Source: Sedimenticola selenatireducens (lineage in GTDB: Bacteria; Pseudomonadota; Gammaproteobacteria; Chromatiales; Chromatiaceae). From it: a stretch of 64,000 nucleotides of DNA. Position 1 is the stretch's first letter. Every line of letters starts with the position of its first letter. Shown here in pieces: positions 58,439 through 64,000 of the stretch. The stretch lies in NCBI RefSeq assembly GCF_007625115.1, contig NZ_VMNH01000005.1:310001-374000 (forward strand), written 5' to 3'. A program made the position numbers and the translations under genes. Below the pieces are notes generated by a model that worked only from the letters and a program-made list of their open reading frames with translations, was not told the DNA's origin and searched no databases.

Positions 58439-59017
58439 ATGAACAGATTTAATGCCTTATTATTTATCGGATTATTGGTAACCAATGTGTTTACTTTAGG
58501 CGGAAAAGTAAACGCAAGCACAATTAGTAGTGTTGACGATGCGTTATCATCAAAGTCGAGCACATACGATTTATTACTAAGCCGAATCGAAAATGAACTA
58601 GGCTGCGGGATTTACAAGGAATCTAATGACAAGCTATGCATATCATCGATCCGCCATTTTCCCGGTAAACCGGAAGTATTAGTAACCGTAACTTTTTCCG
58701 AGAGCAGTGAATATCTGTTGAAATATTACAAAACTAATACTCCAACTAATCATACTGATAAATTAAAGAAAATAGCCAAATCTACAGCAGAAAAGCTAGG
58801 AATCATTCCATCACCTAATACTGATGGAAAGCTTTGGTATGGGGCGCTACAGGATCTTAATCTTGAAATAGATGGGTTAGATAATAAAGCCTTCATTAAG
58901 AGTTTTGTACGTAATATTACGTTGCAAATATTTGTGAAAGATAAGGAGTCTGTATTTTTAATACACCTAACAAACGGCGATAATATAATTATTCGATCCT
59001 TTCCAAGGAAGATATGA
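58439..59017 (+). CDS. Hypothetical secreted protein between two RAYT/REP elements
   Basis: 192 aa with a signal peptide (LLFIGLLVTNVFTLGGKVNA). I do not recognise it; the mature part is mixed alpha/beta with two cysteines near LGCGIYKES and DKLCISS, likely a disulfide. Its low GC content differs sharply from the DUF3999 and ubiB genes on either side. Position between two REP elements suggests recent arrival. Confidence 0.65.
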   Translation: MNRFNALLFIGLLVTNVFTLGGKVNASTISSVDDALSSKSSTYDLLLSRIENELGCGIYKESNDKLCISSIRHFPGKPEVLVTVTFSESSEYLLKYYKTNTPTNHTDKLKKIAKSTAEKLGIIPSPNTDGKLWYGALQDLNLEIDGLDNKAFIKSFVRNITLQIFVKDKESVFLIHLTNGDNIIIRSFPRKI

Positions 59018-59025
59018 TAAGCCAT

Positions 59026-59675
59026 GTAGGGTGGGCACGTTTTTTGTGCCCACGCGGAGAATCATTCACCAAACCGTTCGCCTGAACAGGTCAATTCCCC
59101 ACCACCCCAATCTATCCCCATTTCACCACGGGCCACATAGCGATGAAACGTAGAATAAGGCCAATCGACTACGTGCTCGCATAGCCCATGCTTGACCGGG
59201 TTGTAGTGTATGTAATCGACGTGCCGCGTAAAGTCCTGGTCATCGCGGATGCGGTGTTCCCAGTAACGTCGTTGCCATAGTGTCGATTCTCGATGTTTAT
59301 GTTTCGAAGCGCTCATCCAATCAAGCCGTTTATAGTCCGTTGCACAGGCTAAGCTTACGGAACGCTTTATCAGGCCCCATCGGACTGCATAGTCCGCATC
59401 ATCCGATGGCAGGGTCCAGATGCAATGCAGGTGATCAGGCAACAATACCCAGGCATCGATTTTGAAGGGCCGATTGGTCCGAACCGATTCTATTGCTTTT
59501 CACAAGGCATCGCGTACCTTGGTGTCGCATAGCAGGGGTTGTCGGCGATAAGTGACCAGCGTGAAGAAATAGGTTGCGCCTTTCGTGTTGGCGCGGCGAT
59601 AGTGGGACATCCTTGTTCCATTTGTTTATGCAGATTGTTAAAGCCGCGTGGGCAAAACATCTTGCCCACCCTACC
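59026..59675. mobile_element. RAYT transposase element with flanking REP repeats
   Basis: REP-like hairpins at 59026-59055 and 59646-59675, in inverted orientation, flank a RAYT gene. Each has stem GTGGGC/GCCCAC with a T-rich loop. The same repeats bound the element at 58166-58384. Confidence 0.82.
59062..59610 (-). pseudogene. REP-associated tyrosine transposase (RAYT), interrupted by a stop
   Basis: Reads 182 codons from ATG 59610: MSHYRRANTKGATYFFTLVT, then codon 37 is TGA (59502-59500), then KAIESVR and LLPDHLHCIWTLP with the HLH metal motif, and RYWEHRIRDDQDFTRHVDYIHYNPVKHG with the catalytic Tyr region. These are RAYT/TnpA_REP features (IS200-like single-strand transposases). The frame is otherwise intact, so a single C-to-T change likely killed it. 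A TTG at 59445 could start a truncated product missing the N terminus. Confidence 0.9.
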
Positions 59676-59688
59676 GAGCTTTTTTATT

Positions 59689-61344
59689 CTAGCCCTTCAG
59701 CCAAGACCGGAGCAGGGTCAAACCACCTACGGCAGTAAGCCCAATACCCGCTGTGGTTACAACGGCAGCAGAGAGCAGTTGTCCGGGGCCAAGCAGCAGG
59801 GTGAGTGTGCCAGTGATCAATAGGGTGCCACCACTGATGGTGCCAATCAGATTGCGTTGGTGCTTTTTAGAATCCGCCCGGAGTTTTTCCAGTTCTTCCG
59901 ATTTCCAGTTCAGTTCTAGCCGTCCCTCGGAGGCATCCACCAGGACCTTGTGCAGCAAAATGGGCATGTCGGCCGCATATTCGGTCATCTTGGGCAGGTT
60001 CTTTTTCAGCTTGCGGGTGAAGGCTTTCGGCCCTACCTGATCTTTCATCCAGCGTTCCAGATAGGGTTTTGCGGTGGCCCACAGATCTAGCTCGGGATAG
60101 AGCTGACGACCCAATCCCTCGATATAGAGCAGGGTCTTCTGCAGCAGCACTAGCTGAGGCTGTACCTCCATATCAAAACGCCGCGCGGTCTGAAACAGAT
60201 TGAGTAGAAAATGCCCGAAGGAGATCTCACTCAGGGGTTTGTTGAAGATCGGTTCACAGACTGAGCGGATGGCGGATTCAAACTCTTCAACCCGGGTGCC
60301 TTTGGGTACCCAACCGGACTCCACATGCAGTTCAGCCACCCGGTAATAATCGCGATTGAAAAAGGCCAGTAGATTCTCAGCCAGATAGCGCTGATCCTCG
60401 GTAGTGAGTGAACCGACAATGCCAAAATCGACCGCGATATAGCGTCCGCTGGGCTCGACAAAGATATTGCCCGGGTGCATGTCGGCATGGAAAAAGTTGT
60501 CCCGGAATACCTGGGTGAAGAAGATCTCGACCCCCTGGGTGCCCAGCTGTTCCATGCTGATTCCGGCGGCCTTGAGTGCCGCTATGTTACCGACCGGGAT
60601 GCCGTGGATACGCTCCATGACCAAGACATTGGTGCGGGTGTAATCCCAGTAGATCTCAGGCACAAAGAGGATGTCACTGCCTTCCCAGTTACGACGCAAC
60701 TGGGCAGCATTGGCGGCCTCACGCTGCATGTCCAGCTCATCCAGGATGGTCTTTTCGTAATCTCTAACCACTTCCACGGGGCGCAGCCGTTTGCCGTCTT
60801 TCCAATAGCGATCAGCCAGTCCAGCGATGATATAGAGCAGTCCGACATCCCGACGAATGACCCGTTCGATATCCGGCCGAAGGACCTTCACAACCACCTG
60901 CTTGCCGTCCTTCAGCTCGGCGGTATGAACCTGGGCGATGGAGGCGGAGGCAAGTGGTTTCTCGTCAAACGAGTTGAGGACATCCTCAATCGGGTGACCA
61001 AATGCATGTTCAATGATTTTTCGGGCCTTCTGGCCGGAGAAGGGGGGGACGGCATCCTGCAGCTTGGCCAGCTCATTAGCGATATCATCCGGCAGCAGGT
61101 CCCGGCGGGTGGAGAGGATCTGACCAAACTTGATAAAGATCGGCCCGAGATCTTCCAGTGCCTGACGTATCCGCACCGGATAGGGCGGTAACTTGTGCCG
61201 GCGCAGCCAGTAGAACGGCGACAGATAGAGCAGAAACCGAACCGGACGAAACAGGTGGGTGGCGAGGATCACCTCATCCAGACCATGGCGTAGCAGCACC
61301 CAGTTGATATGCAGGAGGCGCAGGGCCTCTTTGGGACGGATCAC
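59689..61344 (-). CDS. ubiB: Ubiquinone biosynthesis ATPase/kinase UbiB
   Basis: 551 aa. The ABC1 kinase-like core has [16 protein letters not shown] (KxGQ motif), [11 protein letters not shown] (Ala-rich loop), [14 protein letters not shown] and DFGIVGSL; two C-terminal membrane helices (about 500-545) anchor it. It supports ubiquinone hydroxylation and lipid handling. The start is GTG inside GTGA overlapping ubiJ. Confidence 0.96.
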   Translation of the reverse strand: MIRPKEALRLLHINWVLLRHGLDEVILATHLFRPVRFLLYLSPFYWLRRHKLPPYPVRIRQALEDLGPIFIKFGQILSTRRDLLPDDIANELAKLQDAVPPFSGQKARKIIEHAFGHPIEDVLNSFDEKPLASASIAQVHTAELKDGKQVVVKVLRPDIERVIRRDVGLLYIIAGLADRYWKDGKRLRPVEVVRDYEKTILDELDMQREAANAAQLRRNWEGSDILFVPEIYWDYTRTNVLVMERIHGIPVGNIAALKAAGISMEQLGTQGVEIFFTQVFRDNFFHADMHPGNIFVEPSGRYIAVDFGIVGSLTTEDQRYLAENLLAFFNRDYYRVAELHVESGWVPKGTRVEEFESAIRSVCEPIFNKPLSEISFGHFLLNLFQTARRFDMEVQPQLVLLQKTLLYIEGLGRQLYPELDLWATAKPYLERWMKDQVGPKAFTRKLKKNLPKMTEYAADMPILLHKVLVDASEGRLELNWKSEELEKLRADSKKHQRNLIGTISGGTLLITGTLTLLLGPGQLLSAAVVTTAGIGLTAVGGLTLLRSWLKG

Positions 61345-61976
61345 TGAGTATCGCCTCGCTTTTCGTTGTTGAGTTTTTCTTGTAGCAGTGCGGTGCGAAC
61401 CTGTAGCCGCTCAACGTCATCCCGGGTCTGGTCGACTTCTGCCAGAAACTGCTCAATCTCTTCCCGTTCCGGGAGTATCTGAATCTCCTGCTGCAGCAGC
61501 TCCTTGAAGTCCAGTTTGAGGGTATCAAGAGAGCGTCGTCCCCACCCGGCAATATCCTTTATGACGCCAACAATATCGTCGGCAACCAGCGTGCCGGTAT
61601 AACTGGCGAGCTTGGCCTCCCAGTCGATGCTCATGCCACCCAGTATCTTGCCAAAGCGGTGTGCCAGTTCGGTATCGCCAGCGATCACCACATCGCCGGA
61701 GAAGAGCTGGTCAGAGCTGGTCTGCTGGTTGCCCATGCGGGCCAGGGCCAGAGGGGTCCCACGCAGGGTGCAGTCCGGTTCATCTTCACAGTGTGAGAAT
61801 AGCTGCACGCCGGCCGGACCTGGGATCAGGTAGAGGGTCTGGCCGAGACCGGCCAGCTCAAAGGCGATCACCTTGCCATGCAGACTGGCCATCTGAGAGC
61901 GGGCTTTGGAATCCAGATTGAGATACTGGTTAAAGACCTGTTCGAGGCCAGCGACTGCAACAGCGGATAGGCTCAT
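61341..61976 (-). CDS. ubiJ: Ubiquinone biosynthesis accessory factor UbiJ
   Basis: 211 aa. An N-terminal SCP2-like lipid-binding domain ([17 protein letters not shown]) and a C-terminal coiled coil ([24 protein letters not shown]). It binds ubiquinone precursors in the Ubi complex. Gene order ubiE-ubiJ-ubiB is the usual one in gammaproteobacteria. Confidence 0.93.
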   Translation of the reverse strand: MSLSAVAVAGLEQVFNQYLNLDSKARSQMASLHGKVIAFELAGLGQTLYLIPGPAGVQLFSHCEDEPDCTLRGTPLALARMGNQQTSSDQLFSGDVVIAGDTELAHRFGKILGGMSIDWEAKLASYTGTLVADDIVGVIKDIAGWGRRSLDTLKLDFKELLQQEIQILPEREEIEQFLAEVDQTRDDVERLQVRTALLQEKLNNEKRGDTQ

Positions 61977-61993
61977 TGTCAGAACCCCTGAGG

Positions 61994-62743
61994 TTACAGT
62001 TTGAAACCGCGGTGAACAGCGACGATACCGCCTGTCAGATTGTGATAATCGCAGCGCTCCAGACCGGCCTGCTCCATCATTCCTTTGAGGGTCTCCTGGT
62101 CCGGGTGCATGCGGATTGATTCCGCGAGATAGCGATAGCTCTCTTCATCATTGGCCACCACTTTGCCGATTTTCGGCAGCAACTTGAATGAGTAGAGGTC
62201 GTAGACTGTCTTCAAAGGTTTGCCCTGGGGGTGAGAGAACTCCAGTACCAGGACGCGTCCACCCGGTTTCAACACCCGCTGCATCTCATTCAGTGCTTGT
62301 TGTTTGTCGGTGACATTGCGCAGGCCAAAGGCGATGGTGATGCAGTCGAAACTGTTATCCGGGAAAGGGATCTGCTCGGCGTTGACCTGGGTGTAGGCGA
62401 GGTTGCCCACCAGCCCCTCGTCGGCCATGCGGATGCGACCCTGGTTGAGCATGGCGGCATTGATGTCGGTCATCACCACCAGGCCTTCGGGGCCCACCAG
62501 CCCGGCAAAACGAGCGGCCAGATCACCGGTGCCGGAGGCGAGATCGAGGATTCGCTGACCGCGGCGGATGCCCGCCAGTTCAACAGCAAAGCGTTTCCAG
62601 ATCCGGTGGATGCCGAAAGACATCAGGTCATTCATCAGGTCGTAGCGGGTGGCAACAGAGTCAAAAACCGCCTTCACTCGTCCGGCTTTTTCCTGGGCGT
62701 TGATGGTCTCAAAACCAAAATGTGTGGAGTTGTTATCCGTCAT
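61994..62743 (-). CDS. ubiE: Ubiquinone/menaquinone methyltransferase UbiE
   Basis: 249 aa class I SAM methyltransferase. [16 protein letters not shown] is the SAM loop; [16 protein letters not shown] and [16 protein letters not shown] are UbiE signatures. It methylates C2 of the quinone ring (C-methylation). It lies 17 nt before ubiJ on the same strand. Confidence 0.97.
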   Translation of the reverse strand: MTDNNSTHFGFETINAQEKAGRVKAVFDSVATRYDLMNDLMSFGIHRIWKRFAVELAGIRRGQRILDLASGTGDLAARFAGLVGPEGLVVMTDINAAMLNQGRIRMADEGLVGNLAYTQVNAEQIPFPDNSFDCITIAFGLRNVTDKQQALNEMQRVLKPGGRVLVLEFSHPQGKPLKTVYDLYSFKLLPKIGKVVANDEESYRYLAESIRMHPDQETLKGMMEQAGLERCDYHNLTGGIVAVHRGFKL

Positions 62744-62830
62744 GTTGCTGCCTTGAACTGCATGTGAGAATAGCGTTATTACCGAATGGTGCAGAGTGTA
62801 TCGGTTTTTGACCTATTCAGGAACCAACAC

Positions 62831-63196
62831 TCAGTTATCGGCTTTACGTTTGTGACCGGCCGCTTCCAGGCGTTTCAGGTAGCTTTGCCAGTTTTGCTCA
62901 TAGTTGGCACCCAGGTTATACAGGTATTCCCAGGAGTAGATCCCGGTGTTGTGCTCATCATCAAAATGGAAGGTGACGGCGTAATTACCCACAGGTGTGA
63001 TCTGGGCGATGTTTACATCCTCTTTGCCAATCTGCAGCACCTCCTGCCCGGGACCATGGCCCATGACCTCTGCCGAAGGGGAGAAGACCCGCAGATATTC
63101 ACAGGGGAGGGTGAATTTAGCGCCATCATCGAAGGTGATATCAAGCACTCGTGAGTGCTGATGGAGATTCAACTCTTTGGGTACAAACTTGGACAT
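62831..63196 (-). CDS. DUF971 domain protein
   Basis: 121 aa. LPCEYLRVFSPSAEVMGHG and ITPVGNYAVTFHFDDEHNTGIYSW are DUF971 (gamma-butyrobetaine hydroxylase N-terminal-like) features. Often found between hslU and ubiE. Proposed links include Fe-S cluster proteins; function not established. GGAG lies 8 nt before the start. Confidence 0.93.
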   Translation of the reverse strand: MSKFVPKELNLHQHSRVLDITFDDGAKFTLPCEYLRVFSPSAEVMGHGPGQEVLQIGKEDVNIAQITPVGNYAVTFHFDDEHNTGIYSWEYLYNLGANYEQNWQSYLKRLEAAGHKRKADN

Positions 63197-63229
63197 GTCA
63201 TCTACTCCAGACAGTGGGGCCGGCCCTGC

Positions 63230-64000
63230 TTACAGGATAAACCGGCTCAGATCCTCATCCGAGGCCAGTTCGGATAGGTTGTTGTCAACATAGGCCGCAT
63301 CAACAATGACGTGGCTTCCAGGGACTTCTGTGGCGGTGAACGAGATACCCTCAAGCAGGCGTTCCATCACCGTGTGCAGGCGACGTGCGCCGATATTCTC
63401 TGTGCCTTCATTAACCTGCCAGGCCACTTCAGCGATGCGGCGGATGCCCTCCTCAGTAAACGAGAGGGTGACGCCCTCCGTTGCCATCAGGGCAATGTAT
63501 TGCTCAGTCAGCGAGGCATCGGGTTCGGTTAGGATGCGAATAAAATCTTCTGTACTGAGGGCATCCAGTTCGACTCGAATCGGTAGGCGGCCTTGAAGCT
63601 CCGGAATCAGGTCCGAAGGCTTGGCCAAATGGAAGGCACCCGAGGCGATAAACAGGATATGGTCGGTTCGTACCATGCCTTGTTTGGTGGAGACGGTACA
63701 GCCTTCAACCAGTGGCAGCAGATCACGCTGTACACCCTGGCGGGAAACATCGGGACCGCCGTGTTCGGAACGGGTGGCCACTTTGTCCAACTCATCCAGA
63801 AAGACAATGCCCTGCTGTTCAACTTTCTCCAGTGCGGTGAGTTTGAGGTCTTCATCATTGACCAGCTTGGCGGCCTCTTCATCCTGCAGGATGCGCAGGG
63901 CGTCCTTGATGCGCATCTTGCGCTTGCGGGTCTTGCCGCCACCCATGTTCTGGAACAGACCCTGTAGTTGGCTGGTCATCTCTTCCATGCCGGGAGGGGC
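63230..64000 (-). CDS. hslU: ATP-dependent protease ATPase subunit HslU, N-terminus outside window
   Basis: About 256 codons at the C-terminal end; the 5' part lies beyond the right edge. It includes part of the inserted I domain, Walker [41 protein letters not shown] in sections, sensor 2 ([17 protein letters not shown]) and the terminal DLSRFIL, the tail that activates HslV. It unfolds substrates for HslV. Confidence 0.97.
   Translation of the reverse strand, partial: APPGMEEMTSQLQGLFQNMGGGKTRKRKMRIKDALRILQDEEAAKLVNDEDLKLTALEKVEQQGIVFLDELDKVATRSEHGGPDVSRQGVQRDLLPLVEGCTVSTKQGMVRTDHILFIASGAFHLAKPSDLIPELQGRLPIRVELDALSTEDFIRILTEPDASLTEQYIALMATEGVTLSFTEEGIRRIAEVAWQVNEGTENIGARRLHTVMERLLEGISFTATEVPGSHVIVDAAYVDNNLSELASDEDLSRFIL

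Noticed and set aside
59500-59502. TGA in the RAYT gene as a selenocysteine codon
   Set aside because: RAYT proteins have no selenocysteine at this position and no selenocysteine insertion hairpin was evident; a nonsense mutation is simpler.

Overview
The window reads as a chromosomal segment of a gammaproteobacterium, probably a sulfur-oxidising one. The placement rests on gammaproteobacterial gene orders (hslU-DUF971-ubiE-ubiJ-ubiB; rpmH-rnpA-yidC-mnmE divergent from dnaA-dnaN-recF-gyrB; glnA-DUF4124-ntrB-ntrC; gpmI-envC-ctpA-yibQ; rhodanese-secB-gpsA) and on Pseudomonas-type parS palindromes. The sulfur inference rests on a PP-loop/TusA pair, a rhodanese, and an ArsR regulator with the two-cysteine spacing of SqrR/BigR persulfide sensors. 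No tRNA, rRNA, CRISPR array, prophage or intact insertion sequence was seen. Species cannot be named from sequence alone.

Layout. 1-2722: an AT-richer stretch with a PEP-CTERM/XrtA-type polysaccharide deacetylase, a short UDP-GlcNAc 2-epimerase-like fragment and an HD-GYP-like protein; all three have lost catalytic features or domains. 2865-5290: a K+-independent H+-pyrophosphatase with a small partner gene. 5755-9589: a MoxR ATPase / DUF58 / transglutaminase operon. 9604-13836: rubrerythrin, an EamA exporter coupled to a hydroxyacid-dehydrogenase-like enzyme, an orphan PqiA-like membrane protein and a degenerate NERD protein. 13992-24549: the origin region, with mnmE-yidC-rnpA-rpmH leftward, dnaA-dnaN-recF-gyrB rightward, DnaA boxes on both sides of dnaA, an AT-rich dnaA-dnaN gap, and two parS sites.

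24579-28954: plsC, gmhB, glyS and glyQ on the minus strand. 29197-31627: PP-loop enzyme, TusA and a CDF transporter. 31628-36975: the nitrogen regulon, glnA behind a canonical sigma-54 promoter with two upstream NtrC-like sites, then a DUF4124 protein and ntrB-ntrC behind another NtrC-like palindrome. 37002-43361: assorted housekeeping genes (TlpA-like thioredoxin, HDOD regulator, class 1B dihydroorotate dehydrogenase, trmL, gpsA, secB, rhodanese, ArsR regulator). 43738-50391: gpmI-envC-ctpA-yibQ-DJ-1, then a phosphofructokinase with an unusual active-site loop.

50507-58129: accessory envelope genes (SUMF1-domain protein, MscS channel, small zinc-ribbon membrane protein, DUF2339/DUF3999 pair) with a REPIN-like 70-bp element in a convergent gap. 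58166-59675: two related REP-bracketed elements. One carries a RAYT transposase killed by an in-frame stop; the other is an internally deleted derivative. An AT-rich orphan secreted-protein gene lies between them. 59689-64000: ubiB, ubiJ, ubiE, DUF971 and the 3' part of hslU.

The most unusual signals are the run of degenerate enzymes at the left end, the RAYT/REP pair with its MITE-like derivative, the parS palindrome embedded in recF, the SqrR-like regulator, and the mixed-motif phosphofructokinase. No clearly new multi-gene system was found that I could defend.
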